In this document: positions 31,830 to 41,293 of the stretch, one piece after another | How the letters are laid out: each line of letters starts with the position of its first letter | Numbering within the stretch: the first letter of the stretch is position 1 | From: Gammaproteobacteria bacterium | GTDB lineage: Bacteria > Pseudomonadota > Gammaproteobacteria > Enterobacterales > Psychrobiaceae | NCBI GenBank assembly: GCA_013214965.1 | Contig: JABSRU010000012.1 | Span: 39,470 to 103,469 of the forward strand | Direction of reading: 5' to 3' | DNA length: 64,000 bases | Program-made: the position numbers and the translations under genes | Notes under the pieces: model-generated | Seen by the model: the letters and a program-made list of their open reading frames with translations, nothing else | What the model was told of the DNA's origin: nothing | The model's database searches: none

Positions 31830-32989
31830 AATCACTAATCAGCAAGGTGAATACGCACTTTGAGAGAAGCTTTCATTATCAAGCACAATCATTATTTCAG
31901 GCCCCGGGTCGAGTTAATTTAATTGGTGAACATACGGACTATAATGATGGGTTTGTGTTGCCCTGTGCGATTAATTTTTACAACTTGGTGGCAGCATCAC
32001 CGCGTACCGATCGACAAATACGAGTACTAGCGGTTGATTATGATGATCAAGTAGACAGCTTCGATTTAGACTCAGCCATTGAACCACACTCTAATTATTT
32101 GTGGGCAAATTATGTCCGCGGCGTGGTTAAACTGATTAGGCAAAGATTCCCCAATATTAGCGGCATCGATTTAGCTATTTGTGGCAATGTACCACAGGGC
32201 GCGGGCTTAAGTTCATCGGCCGCGTTAGAAGTCGTAATCGCACAAGCCTTCAATCGACTATTTGACCTTGATTTATCCCCGTCTGATCTTGCACTGATTG
32301 GCCAACAAGCCGAAAACCAGTTTGTCGGTTGTCAGTGTGGAATTATGGATCAAATGATTTCTGCTAGCGCGCAGCGACACCACGCAATGCTACTGGATTG
32401 TCGATCATTAACCTATCGTGCGGTTAAGATCCCAGCTCAACTGAGCATTTTAATTATTAACTCAAATGTTAAACGTGGTTTAGTCGACAGTGAATACAAT
32501 ACTCGTCGTCTACAATGTGAACAAGCAGCATCCTTATTGGGCATTACCGCGCTACGAGACATTTCACTTATCAATTTTGAACAATGTAGTAAGCAATTAC
32601 CAGATTTAATCGCGCAACGAGCACGTCATGTTATTAGCGAGAATGAACGAACTCTTTGCACCGAACAGGCGTTAAATCAGGGCAACATTAGCCTATTGTC
32701 ACAACTGATGACGCAATCCCATAGTTCGATGCGCGATGATTTTGAGATAACGGTGCCAGAAATTGATTTTTTAGTCGATTTAGTGGCAAATTTTATTGGT
32801 GATTCCGGTGGTGTACGGATGACTGGCGGCGGATTTGGCGGTTGTGTCGTGGCCTTAATACCCCATGACCAAGTCGATGCAATCATTGCATTGGTCAATC
32901 AGCATTATGGTGCTGTTTCCGATGTTGCAGCGGATTTCTATTGCTGTCATCCGGTGGCAGGTACTAGTGAACTGCAGCCCCATGAGTAA
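31826..32989 (+). CDS. galK: Galactokinase GalK
   Basis: A 387-residue GHMP kinase that phosphorylates galactose at C1. It shows the galactokinase signature GRVNLIGEHTDYNDG (about residues 27-41), the ATP loop GNVPQGAGLSSSAALEV and the third motif RMTGGGFGGCVVAL. Start and stop overlap both neighbours (ATGA with galT; 8 bp with galM), showing a translationally coupled operon. Confidence 0.96.
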   Translation: MKSLISKVNTHFERSFHYQAQSLFQAPGRVNLIGEHTDYNDGFVLPCAINFYNLVAASPRTDRQIRVLAVDYDDQVDSFDLDSAIEPHSNYLWANYVRGVVKLIRQRFPNISGIDLAICGNVPQGAGLSSSAALEVVIAQAFNRLFDLDLSPSDLALIGQQAENQFVGCQCGIMDQMISASAQRHHAMLLDCRSLTYRAVKIPAQLSILIINSNVKRGLVDSEYNTRRLQCEQAASLLGITALRDISLINFEQCSKQLPDLIAQRARHVISENERTLCTEQALNQGNISLLSQLMTQSHSSMRDDFEITVPEIDFLVDLVANFIGDSGGVRMTGGGFGGCVVALIPHDQVDAIIALVNQHYGAVSDVAADFYCCHPVAGTSELQPHE

Positions 32990-34049
32990 ACAAACCACCG
33001 AGCGAATTGCACTCATCAACTATGGTCAACTGACTCAAGGCCAAGTTCAAGGCAGTGAGATAAATCAGTGGACCCTAGTTAACCAACAGGGTACCCGCGT
33101 TGCAATTATTAATTATGGAGCGATTATTACTAACATTGCAATGGCAGATCGCCAGGGAAAATTTGCCAACATCGTGCTTGGTTATGACGACTTACTTAGT
33201 TACGAACTCGACCCTTATTATCTGGGCTGCGTGATTGGCCGCTACGCTAATCGCATTAAACATGGCAAGTTTATGCTCGACAGTCAGCACTTTGAATTAG
33301 CCTGTAATAACCAACAACATCACCTGCATGGTGGTGTTGAGGGGTTTAATAAACGGTTATGGCAAGGGAAAACATCGCAAAACCAAACCAGTTCAACCCT
33401 CACCTTAACCCTAGTTAGCCAGGCGGGTGACCAAGGTTATCCAGGACAATTAACGGTGAGTGTCAGCTATACCTTAGATGATAACAATTCACTGACCATT
33501 GAGTATGAGGCTATTTGCGATCAACCAACGGTGATTAATCTAACTCAGCATAGCTATTTTAATTTAAGCGGCTTAAAAAACAGCAATGTATTGGATCATC
33601 AAGTGCAAATATTTAGCGATGATTATTTACCCATGGCGGCTGACAGCATTGCTACAGGCACCAATCAAAGTGTCGATAACAGTCCATTTAATTTTAAACG
33701 ACCCACTGCCCTTGCCAGCGTCATTGGCACTAAAAATCAACAGTTAACCTTGGGGCATGGTTATGACCATTATTTTTATGGCGCTAATCACCGTGAAGAT
33801 TTAATACTCGCCACGGTGACCGATCCCGTGTCAGGCCGTTATCTCACGGTGGCATCCGATCAGCCGGGTTTACAATTTTATAGTGGTAACTACCTTGGCA
33901 GTGCCGATGACAACTTTGTTCAATATGGTGGCTTGTGTCTGGAGACCCAACAACCGGCCCATCTCATTAACACCGCCGATCCCAGTGCCATCATATTAAG
34001 ACCTAATCAACAATATCGCAGTCAAACCCAATGGTGTTTTGGCTGTTAA
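32982..34049 (+). CDS. galM: Aldose 1-epimerase GalM
   Basis: A 355-residue mutarotase that interconverts alpha and beta anomers, here needed because beta-galactosidase releases beta-galactose and GalK uses the alpha form. Visible signatures: VAIINYGAIITNI, CVIGRYANRIKHGKF, the catalytic-His segment NLTQHSYFNLSG, and QFYSGNYLG near the C-terminus with catalytic Glu in GGLCLETQQ. ATG at 32982 overlaps the galK stop by 8 bp; a longer frame upstream is inside galK and is not used. Confidence 0.93.
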   Translation: MSKQTTERIALINYGQLTQGQVQGSEINQWTLVNQQGTRVAIINYGAIITNIAMADRQGKFANIVLGYDDLLSYELDPYYLGCVIGRYANRIKHGKFMLDSQHFELACNNQQHHLHGGVEGFNKRLWQGKTSQNQTSSTLTLTLVSQAGDQGYPGQLTVSVSYTLDDNNSLTIEYEAICDQPTVINLTQHSYFNLSGLKNSNVLDHQVQIFSDDYLPMAADSIATGTNQSVDNSPFNFKRPTALASVIGTKNQQLTLGHGYDHYFYGANHREDLILATVTDPVSGRYLTVASDQPGLQFYSGNYLGSADDNFVQYGGLCLETQQPAHLINTADPSAIILRPNQQYRSQTQWCFGC

Positions 34050-34076
34050 TTATTTTAATAAAAACAAGAGGATATT

Positions 34077-35645
34077 ATGTCTCAACTTTCAACGTTAGAT
34101 ACCAGCATCTTTATTATTTATGTGCTGGGATTAATTGTATTGGCTTATGTGGTATCTCGGGAAAAATCGGGCCACGAAAAAGATGCAGCCGATTATTTTC
34201 TCGCCGGTAATAGTTTACCTTGGTGGGCCATTGGCGCTTCGTTAATTGCCGCTAATATTTCCGCAGAACAAATCATTGGCATGTCAGGTTCTGGTTATGC
34301 GATGGGACTAGCGATAGCATCCTACGAGTGGATGGCCGCAATTACGCTAATTATTGTCGGCAAGTATTTTTTACCGATATTTCTGAAGCACAAAATTTTC
34401 ACCATGCCGCAATTTTTAGAGCAACGTTACGATCATAACGTCCGAATGATTTTGGCGTTCTTTTGGCTTGGGGTATATATCTTTGTTAACTTGACCGCTA
34501 TTTTATGGTTAGGTGCCATGGCGATTAACACGGTGACTGGCGTTGATATGACGCTGGCTATTATCTTTTTAGCCTTATTTTCATTAGCCTATTCATTGTA
34601 TGGTGGCTTAAAAGCCGTGGCTTATACCGATATTATCCAAGTGGTACTGTTAGTTTTTGGCGGTTTATTTTTATGTTACATAACCCTAGATATGATCAGC
34701 GATGGTCAAGGGGTATGGAGTGGTTTTAGCCAGCTAATGCAATTAGCACCGGAAAAATTTGATATGATTTTATCCAGTGATAACCCACATTATATGAGCT
34801 TACCCGGTCTATCGGTCTTAATCGGTGGCATGTGGATCATGAATATTTCCTATTGGGGCTTTAATCAATACATTATCCAGCGAGCATTGGCGGCGAAAAA
34901 CCTTCGTGAAGCGCAAAAAGGGATTATCTTTGCCGCATTCCTTAAATTACTGATGCCAGTCATTGTGGTGTTACCGGGTATTGCCGCTTTCGTATTAATG
35001 CCAGATTTAAGCCCAGCCGATAAGGCGTACCCTACTCTGATGAATTTAATGCCTGAGGGGATTAAAGGCTTGGTCTTTGCGGCGTTAGTTGCTGCGATTG
35101 TTTCGTCATTGGGCTCAATGGCTAATAGTATTTCTACTATTTTCACCATGGATATTTATGCCTATTACCGTCAGGGTAAATCAGGAAAACATTATGTTAA
35201 AGTGGGTCGAATCGTCAGCTTAATCGCGATGATTATTGCGGTTTTAACCGCTCGTCCATTATTAGGTGAGCTCGACCAAGCCTTCCAATATATCCAAGAA
35301 TTTACCGGATTCTTCACCCCGGGCATTGTGGTGCTATTTTTACTGGGAATGTTTTGGCGCAGAACCACTCCGCAAGCAGGTTTAGCAGCGGCCATTGGTT
35401 CTTTTGTATTATCACTAACGTTTAAGTTTTTGCTCCCGACCATGCCCTTTATGGATCGGATTGGTTTAGTGTTCCTGAGCTGTTTAGCCATTGCGATTGC
35501 TGTGACATTTATGACCAGTAAGCAACAACAAAGCAGCGGTAGTATTGATGTATCGACCATCAATTTTAGCACCACTAAATCCTATAACGTCGCGACCATC
35601 GCGGTTATTTGTATTTTAATCGCCTTTTATAGCGCTTGGTGGTAA
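34077..35645 (+). CDS. Na+/galactose symporter, SGLT (SSS family)
   Basis: A 522-residue solute:sodium symporter with about 14 TM helices, very like Vibrio parahaemolyticus vSGLT. Landmarks are AADYFLAGNSLPWWAIGASL, IAANISAEQIIGMSGSG, FTMPQFLEQRYD, ILWLGAMAINTVTG and LYGGLKAVAYTDIIQ. It should bring galactose (possibly also glucose) from the periplasm to GalK. Strong ribosome site AGAGGA before ATG 34077. Last gene of the gal operon, followed by a terminator. Confidence 0.93.
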   Translation: MSQLSTLDTSIFIIYVLGLIVLAYVVSREKSGHEKDAADYFLAGNSLPWWAIGASLIAANISAEQIIGMSGSGYAMGLAIASYEWMAAITLIIVGKYFLPIFLKHKIFTMPQFLEQRYDHNVRMILAFFWLGVYIFVNLTAILWLGAMAINTVTGVDMTLAIIFLALFSLAYSLYGGLKAVAYTDIIQVVLLVFGGLFLCYITLDMISDGQGVWSGFSQLMQLAPEKFDMILSSDNPHYMSLPGLSVLIGGMWIMNISYWGFNQYIIQRALAAKNLREAQKGIIFAAFLKLLMPVIVVLPGIAAFVLMPDLSPADKAYPTLMNLMPEGIKGLVFAALVAAIVSSLGSMANSISTIFTMDIYAYYRQGKSGKHYVKVGRIVSLIAMIIAVLTARPLLGELDQAFQYIQEFTGFFTPGIVVLFLLGMFWRRTTPQAGLAAAIGSFVLSLTFKFLLPTMPFMDRIGLVFLSCLAIAIAVTFMTSKQQQSSGSIDVSTINFSTTKSYNVATIAVICILIAFYSAWW

Positions 35646-35664
35646 TCGCCGCGTAAATTAACTA

Positions 35665-35696
35665 TGATGGCGTTTTTTATGCCATCAGGGTTTTTT
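35665..35696 (+). terminator. Terminator after the gal operon
   Basis: TGATGGC and GCCATCA form a 7-bp stem with a nine-base loop, followed by GGG and six Ts. The T-run lies only two bases before the GTG start of the next gene. Confidence 0.7.
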
Positions 35697-35698
35697 AA

Positions 35699-36337
35699 GT
35701 GACTAAGCACAAAATTTTTATTATTGGTCTGCCACGCACCTCGACCACCAGCGTGTGTGTCGCGACCTTAGATTTAGGATTTACCACCGCGCACACCGCT
35801 TACACTGAGCAAACAATGAGTGATGCTCAGGTTATTGCCGACACCCCGATCTTTTGTGACTATCAACAATTAGATCAGCAATACCCGGGTGCTAAGTTCA
35901 TTTATTTAACCCGTGATTTGTCAAAGTGGCTACCGTCAATTAGGCAATTACTCGAGCGAATGTTTACTAATTTACAACGCAGTGATGGCGGTTTCAATCC
36001 CACGTTAAAACGTTGCTACAATGGAGTATTTTCACCATTAACCCGCGATAATATTGCCAGAGATCAATTTTTGACTGATTGTTATCAACGTCATTATCAG
36101 GGAGCTCAACGTTATTTTTCTCAGCGTCCGCTAGATCTGTTAACCATTGATGTTAGCGCGCCCGATAGTTACCAGCAGGTTGCTGACTTTCTTGAAGCGA
36201 CGACCAATCGCACTGATTTTGTCCATATTAATATTGGTGGTAAAATCACGGCATGGAAACAAATAAAACACCCGTTAAAAATTGAGTCGACCCATCGTGG
36301 CAAAATTGATAACTTAAAGTTAAAGATAAACAAATAA
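35699..36337 (+). CDS. Sulfotransferase-like P-loop protein
   Basis: A 212-residue protein beginning KIFIIGLPRTSTTSVCVATL. The motif GLPRTSTTS is the 5'-phosphosulfate (PAPS) loop of the sulfotransferase superfamily. DTPIFCDYQQLDQQYPGAKFI followed by YLTRD matches the 3'-phosphate region. It may move sulfate from PAPS to a small acceptor, but some relatives bind nucleotides without known activity, and it is shorter than most. GTG start at 35699, immediately after the gal terminator; it may be a separate transcript. Function with respect to the gal genes is unknown. Confidence 0.7.
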   Translation: MTKHKIFIIGLPRTSTTSVCVATLDLGFTTAHTAYTEQTMSDAQVIADTPIFCDYQQLDQQYPGAKFIYLTRDLSKWLPSIRQLLERMFTNLQRSDGGFNPTLKRCYNGVFSPLTRDNIARDQFLTDCYQRHYQGAQRYFSQRPLDLLTIDVSAPDSYQQVADFLEATTNRTDFVHINIGGKITAWKQIKHPLKIESTHRGKIDNLKLKINK

Positions 36338-36377
36338 GTGCCGATAAAATAACAAGTTACACTTACTGGTATCGGCA

Positions 36378-36836
36378 ATGAAACTTGATCTTTATAGTGA
36401 AAAAATGGCAACAACGCTGCGGGTCTCCCCGCGTAAAGTGCTGACTGCCAATGAAAGTCCCGACTCTGACTCCATTAAAAATCAAACATTAAGCCCTGAA
36501 CGAGTGATTTTGTCTGCCGATGGCTTGCGTAAAGCGCGCGAGTTTAACACCCAATCAACGACTGAAGCCGATGACAAACTACCGCCACATATTCAACGGA
36601 TAAAGGAGCGAATAACGCAGCTAAAAGTGTTAATCGTGGAACAAAAGCAAAAAATAGTTGAGTTTGAACAGCAAAGTAATATGTCAGAAGAGGTTAAAAA
36701 AGAAACCCTCAAGCTTTATCAAGAACAACTGAGCAGTCTACAATTTGAAAAAGTGGCAATGATGGAAATGCTACAACAAGCCTTAAAAGATGCCGGAATA
36801 GAAGAGCCAGGGGCGCTAATTTCCGCCATGATGTGA
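36378..36836 (+). CDS. Uncharacterised coiled-coil protein
   Basis: A 152-residue hydrophilic protein with no signal peptide. Residues ~70-140 are a strongly predicted coiled coil (IKERITQLKVLIVEQKQKIV then EFEQQSNMSEEVKKETLKLY). The first 65 residues are polar and look disordered. No family recognised; similar small coiled-coil proteins of unknown role occur in Shewanella-type genomes. It precedes miaE by 32 bp on the same strand and may be co-transcribed. Confidence 0.65.
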   Translation: MKLDLYSEKMATTLRVSPRKVLTANESPDSDSIKNQTLSPERVILSADGLRKAREFNTQSTTEADDKLPPHIQRIKERITQLKVLIVEQKQKIVEFEQQSNMSEEVKKETLKLYQEQLSSLQFEKVAMMEMLQQALKDAGIEEPGALISAMM

Positions 36837-36868
36837 TAAACTCGCTTTTTTTATCAATAAGCTCCGTT

Positions 36869-37441
36869 ATGTTTGAATTAAAATATCATACTCCGCCGCA
36901 GTGGATTGAAGCGGTTATGGCCGATTTCACCACTTTTTTACAAGATCATGCCTCGGCAGAAAAGAAAGCGTCTGGCATGGCCATGTCGATGCTCTCTAAT
37001 TATCCTGAGCGAACTAAATTAGTGCGAGCGATGATTGATTTGGCCATTGAAGAACTGATTCATTTTAAGCAAGTGCTTAAGCTATTATCAGCCCGTGATG
37101 CCGAATTAGGTAATGATATGAAAGATTCATATATCAAACAAATACGCGGCTTATTTCGCAGTAATCCCGATGACTATTTTATGGATCGTCTGTTAACGGC
37201 TGGCGTTATCGAAGCCCGTGGATATGAGCGTTTCTCACTAGTCGCCGAAGCATTAGCACCGGGTAAAGACCGTGAATTGTATGCCGCGATTGCGAAATCA
37301 GAAGAAAAGCACAAAAACTTGTTTGTTGAGTTGGCCCATGAGTATTTTGATAACGATAAAGTCGATATCCGCTTAGAAGAAATATTAATAGCTGAAGCTA
37401 AAATTTGCGAAGCTCTGCCCTTTAGAGCAGCGTTACACTAA
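36869..37441 (+). CDS. miaE: tRNA 2-methylthio-N6-isopentenyladenosine-37 hydroxylase MiaE
   Basis: A 190-residue four-helix-bundle di-iron oxygenase that hydroxylates the isopentenyl group of ms2i6A37 in tRNA. Iron ligands are visible as E-x-x-H in AIEELIHFKQ and SEEKHKNLF, plus the glutamate in GVIEARGYERF. KKASGMAMSMLSNYPER is characteristic of the family. ATG at 36869 (start MFELKYHTP) is chosen because it matches the family's usual N-terminus; the frame opens earlier with a GTG that overlaps the preceding stop. Confidence 0.9.
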   Translation: MFELKYHTPPQWIEAVMADFTTFLQDHASAEKKASGMAMSMLSNYPERTKLVRAMIDLAIEELIHFKQVLKLLSARDAELGNDMKDSYIKQIRGLFRSNPDDYFMDRLLTAGVIEARGYERFSLVAEALAPGKDRELYAAIAKSEEKHKNLFVELAHEYFDNDKVDIRLEEILIAEAKICEALPFRAALH

Positions 37442-37450
37442 TTTTAAGTA

Positions 37451-38140
37451 TTAATGACTAAACTTCATCAGTTCTTTGACCGATAGTCTGCTATTACCAC
37501 CGATAGCTGCTGCTTGCGCTAGCAACAGTTGCGCGGTAGCAACTGCATCAGCGAGTGCGTTGTGCGCCGCTAGCGGTGGTAATCCATAACGGTCACAACA
37601 GGCATAAAGACGCAACAATTGTTTGTTGTAATGCTCACCTTGACGTTGTAAACGTTTTGCTTCTATTAGCAAGGTATCGAGCAGATCAAAGGGTAATTTA
37701 TGGCCGTAATATTTTTGCGCCGCCTGTTGGATAAAAGCAATGTCGAGTGCGCCGTGGTGGGCGACTAACACCCGCCCTTGCATCGCTTTTAATAATTGTT
37801 CTAAGGCTATATCCAAGGTTATAGCATCATTAAGGTGATGATCATGAATACCGTGAATAGTCGCACTATCGCCAACGCCAAATTTCGGTTTGACTAAGAT
37901 TTTCCGCGCCTGACTCAATACTATTTCACCGTTAATAATCGGCACCCAGCCAATACTAATCACTTCATTTTTTTTGGGATTTAAGCCAGTCATTTCCATA
38001 TCGACACTTAACATTTCGACTTCACGGTAAGCGCCTGACAAGTCACAACTGGCACCAATATAGTCTTTAATGTGTGACTCTTTTGCCTTAAGTGCCAATA
38101 TCCAACGATTGAGCTTGTTCCAGCCCAGGTTTGTACTCAA
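37451..38140 (-). CDS. DnaQ-like 3'-5' exonuclease
   Basis: A 229-residue DEDDh exonuclease similar to the epsilon subunit of DNA polymerase III. Acidic residues D47 and E49 are in SVDMEMTGLN; HHGALDIAF carries the second Asp, and AHNALADAVATAQL the catalytic His and final Asp. A ~40-residue N-terminal helix precedes the domain. TTG start at 38140, overlapping the DUF294 gene stop (TTGA), so the two are translationally coupled. This exonuclease/DUF294 pair is common in marine gammaproteobacteria, usually near the acetate symporter ActP; no symporter is present here. Confidence 0.88.
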   Translation of the reverse strand: MSTNLGWNKLNRWILALKAKESHIKDYIGASCDLSGAYREVEMLSVDMEMTGLNPKKNEVISIGWVPIINGEIVLSQARKILVKPKFGVGDSATIHGIHDHHLNDAITLDIALEQLLKAMQGRVLVAHHGALDIAFIQQAAQKYYGHKLPFDLLDTLLIEAKRLQRQGEHYNKQLLRLYACCDRYGLPPLAAHNALADAVATAQLLLAQAAAIGGNSRLSVKELMKFSH

Positions 38141-39990
38141 AACATCCCTCGGGTAAATTTCATTTTTAGACCATTTTGGGCACTGTTAACCGCTTCAAAC
38201 GCGTCTTTAAGTTGATGGCGTAATAGCCCTGATATATCGCCTGGCTTAAGGAAATTATTGGGAGTTTTCCCCTGTTTAACTTGTTCGCCTTGATTATATA
38301 ACCGCATGTGAGCAATAAATTCGTGGGCGTCTTTAAGGTTTTTGACATCTTTATGACTGAGTGTTTTTCGCCCGAGTAATTTCTCAAGCCGTGCACGTGT
38401 ATTCACTTCCGATAAGCCCTCGGCTAAGGCATAAATCCGGGCAATGTCATTAATAAGTGCAACGCCGCGGTGTTTTAAGTCCAGCGCTTTGTTTTCTTCA
38501 CCGTCACGGTCAAGCACAAACTTACCAAAGAAGCCCAATGGTGCCCTGTTCGCCACGGCATTTCCCGCCATCGCTGCGATAAAAATTTGATTTCCACGGG
38601 TGGTGCTTAAGACCTTTTGCTGAAGCTGTTCGAACAATGTTTCACTGCCCGCTAGCACCCGCATATCAAAAAATATCGAGGTATTTAATAAGGCTTGTGG
38701 TGATGGCGTATTAACCCAGCGGTAAAAATAGCCCTGCCAAGTGGCTAATGACACCCGCCATTTATCGGTTTTCGCCATGATTTCACCGGGACAATAAATG
38801 TAACCGCAAGCATCAAGACCATGACAAACAAATTCAGCAAGCTGTTTAAAATATTGATCTTGTTGCTCGTTTGGTTGCTGCGCTAAAATCATGCCATTGT
38901 CTTGATCTGAACCTGCGGTTTGATCCATGCGCCCTTGGGAGCCAAACACTATCCAACTATATTCAAATGGCGGTGGACCAAACTCAGCTTCGCCAAGGGT
39001 TAATAATCGCCGTGTTAGCGAATCTGAAAGCAAGGTAAGTATCCGCCCTATTTCATCGGCTCGGGCATCGGAAGTAATTAAAGTTTGTAATAAATCGGGG
39101 ATTTTTTTACTAATAGTTATTAAACCGTCTAGATTATTTTGACGATTGATTTCACCAATTAAAAATATTGGCTGATTGTTTTGCGAGCGCACCAAGTCAG
39201 TGGTGGTTATCATACCGACAGCTATATCCCCTTCAACCACCGGTAAATGGTGAATATTGTAGGTACTCATGATCATTGATGCTTCAAACAGTAATGCAGT
39301 ACGCTCAATGCAGTGAGGCTGCTTAGTCATTACACTCTCAATGAGAGTATCGCCATTAAGCCCAACAGCTAACACCCGAGAGCGCAAATCACGATCGGTT
39401 AAAATGCCAACCAATTTGTCATGTTCAATGATAATTAATGAAGAAATCCGATGTTTATCCATTAGTTTAGCGGCATCTACAATGTTAGCACTGGGCGAGA
39501 TACTGATCACCTGATGCTTTATAATTGATTCGATGGTTTGAGTGATCACTCGCTTTGTATCTGAGCTATCACTAAAACGCTTCATCCGCTTGGCGTGGGC
39601 GCGGTTAAAGAAGCGATCAAAATTAATGCTGTCATCACGGAGGTATTTAAATAGGGTTAAGTCGATTAAATAAACCAAACCATCTTCGAGCACCGTCACT
39701 TTATTATTAACATTTTGCCCCGTTAACAACGACGGATAACCAAAGTACTCACCTTCGGCTAAACGGTCAAGTAACCCACCTTGCTTATCACGCACCTCAA
39801 AACCGCCCGTGCGAACGATATATAGCTGTGGGTTGTCATAATCGATTTCGATGTGACCGCTACTGGCTGCAAAGTAGCTGATTCGGAGCCCTTTGGCTAC
39901 TCGCGATAAGGCGCTCTCACTTAAACTGTCAAAGGGCACGATGGCTGATAAAAATTGTTTTATTTCGGTGATTTCAATATCTTCAGTCAT
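38137..39990 (-). CDS. cNMP-binding/CBS/DUF294 nucleotidyltransferase-like signalling protein
   Basis: A 617-residue cytosolic protein in four parts: a cyclic-nucleotide-binding-like beta-roll at ~1-130 (IVRTGGFEVRDKQGGLLDRL, then AEGEYFGYPSLL), a pair of CBS domains at ~155-275 (DKHRISSLIIIEHDKLVGIL and MTTDLVRSQ), a DUF294 nucleotidyltransferase-like domain (GSQGRMDQTAGSDQDNG), and the DUF294 C-terminal helical domain. The architecture suggests sensing of adenine nucleotides and modification of an unknown target. It is coupled with the DnaQ-like exonuclease. Confidence 0.88.
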   Translation of the reverse strand: MTEDIEITEIKQFLSAIVPFDSLSESALSRVAKGLRISYFAASSGHIEIDYDNPQLYIVRTGGFEVRDKQGGLLDRLAEGEYFGYPSLLTGQNVNNKVTVLEDGLVYLIDLTLFKYLRDDSINFDRFFNRAHAKRMKRFSDSSDTKRVITQTIESIIKHQVISISPSANIVDAAKLMDKHRISSLIIIEHDKLVGILTDRDLRSRVLAVGLNGDTLIESVMTKQPHCIERTALLFEASMIMSTYNIHHLPVVEGDIAVGMITTTDLVRSQNNQPIFLIGEINRQNNLDGLITISKKIPDLLQTLITSDARADEIGRILTLLSDSLTRRLLTLGEAEFGPPPFEYSWIVFGSQGRMDQTAGSDQDNGMILAQQPNEQQDQYFKQLAEFVCHGLDACGYIYCPGEIMAKTDKWRVSLATWQGYFYRWVNTPSPQALLNTSIFFDMRVLAGSETLFEQLQQKVLSTTRGNQIFIAAMAGNAVANRAPLGFFGKFVLDRDGEENKALDLKHRGVALINDIARIYALAEGLSEVNTRARLEKLLGRKTLSHKDVKNLKDAHEFIAHMRLYNQGEQVKQGKTPNNFLKPGDISGLLRHQLKDAFEAVNSAQNGLKMKFTRGMF

Positions 39991-40083
39991 CTGGTATTTA
40001 TCCTTTACACTTTGGTCTTAGTTCCCTCGTTTGATTAATTGGCTATAGTAATCAACCGAAAACAATAATAATGATAATAATAT

Positions 40084-40329
40084 ATGCTAATACAACTACT
40101 TGGTTTTCTTGAAACCTTCTTACTCGTCAGTGGACTCGCCTTGGTCATTGTCGCCTTAGTCAGATATACCAGCCGAACCAAAGACTATGGCAGTATTATT
40201 CGGGTGATGGTTAATCAATTAAAAGAAGGCTTTAGTATTGCTGAATTTAAATTATATCGCCTTGGCGTGATGTTGCTGATTGCCACGTTAGTCATTCGCT
40301 TTGTTAACCAGTTACTTTTTCCATCCTAA
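40084..40329 (+). CDS. Small two-helix membrane protein
   Basis: 81 residues with hydrophobic segments at about 5-26 and 59-79, a polar loop containing RYTSRTKDYGSIIRVMVNQL, and no recognisable motif. It faces away from the DUF294 gene. The coding potential is supported by normal codon use and ATG start at 40084. Function unknown. Confidence 0.55.
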   Translation: MLIQLLGFLETFLLVSGLALVIVALVRYTSRTKDYGSIIRVMVNQLKEGFSIAEFKLYRLGVMLLIATLVIRFVNQLLFPS

Positions 40330-40358
40330 ACCATAATTACCTCTTTTCGCACAAGACA

Positions 40359-41192
40359 TTAGTCTAGCGAACAAATATTAATAAGCTCAGAGAGCGGCTC
40401 ACTAATTTTAAGACTTTTTGAATATGCTAAGCCAATAGTACGCTCAATGATGACATCTGCTATTTCAATGATTCGCAGGTTATCTCTCACCATTGATGCC
40501 TGCGAGTTCGGCACTAGTGCCACCCCGACTCCTGCTCCCACCAGCCCTAGCGCGTATTCAACCGTTTGGATTTTGGCACGATTGTTGGTGTTATAACCTT
40601 GTTTCTCCATCGCATAAAATAATTGTGTTTGTCCCTCACATGACTGACGGGATATAAAAGGAATTTGATCTAATTGTGCTAGCGAAACTGTTTTTTCTAA
40701 ACTGAACTGATGGCCCACTGGTACTGCTAGCACATATTTGTCGTGCCAAATGACTTGAAATATTTCATCTTGATGGCTTAATGTTTGCGTGATGATTCGC
40801 GCATCATGACTGTCATTATGGTCGACAAGGGTTAGCTCGAGCGACGCTATTTTTTGACTAAATTGTTGCAGTAAACCACTGATCCTCTCAACGCCTAACG
40901 CTCGACTCAACCCTAACCGAAATGGCGTACAGACATTAGCTTGGCTAAACTGTTGCTTCATTTTAGCAGCGTCAGCAATTAATTTTTTAGCCAATGGATA
41001 TAATTTTCGACCATCGCTGGTCGCAACAACACCACGGGAATAGCGCTCGAATAATTTACTATTGAGCTCCTGTTCAAGTTGCTTAACAGCTTGGGAAATT
41101 GACGGCTGGCTGATATAACATTGCCGGGCAGCACCCGAGATACTACCTTGTTCATAAACAGATATAAAATAAGATAAAAAGCGTAAATCCAT
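40359..41192 (-). CDS. LysR-family transcriptional regulator
   Basis: A 277-residue LysR regulator. The N-terminal helix-turn-helix is DLRFLSYFISVYEQGSISGA followed by ARQCYISQPSISQAVKQLEQ. The C-terminal ~190 residues form the effector domain. It is divergent from the E1/acyltransferase pair, the usual LysR arrangement, and probably controls it. Effector unknown. Confidence 0.88.
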   Translation of the reverse strand: MDLRFLSYFISVYEQGSISGAARQCYISQPSISQAVKQLEQELNSKLFERYSRGVVATSDGRKLYPLAKKLIADAAKMKQQFSQANVCTPFRLGLSRALGVERISGLLQQFSQKIASLELTLVDHNDSHDARIITQTLSHQDEIFQVIWHDKYVLAVPVGHQFSLEKTVSLAQLDQIPFISRQSCEGQTQLFYAMEKQGYNTNNRAKIQTVEYALGLVGAGVGVALVPNSQASMVRDNLRIIEIADVIIERTIGLAYSKSLKISEPLSELINICSLD

Positions 41193-41214
41193 AGCTAAAA
41201 CCTATATCAAGTAA

Positions 41215-41234
41215 AGGTATTTAATATTTTACCT
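41215..41234. promoter_or_regulatory. LysR-type palindrome between LysR and E1 genes
   Basis: AGGTA and TACCT are separated by ten AT-rich bases, an interrupted dyad with T-N-A spacing typical of LysR sites, 60 bp before the E1 start. Binding is inferred. Confidence 0.4.
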
Positions 41235-41293
41235 AAGTTAGCACAATTAATAAGCTCTATGGCTGTTATTTACTTTAATCAAGAAGGTTAACG

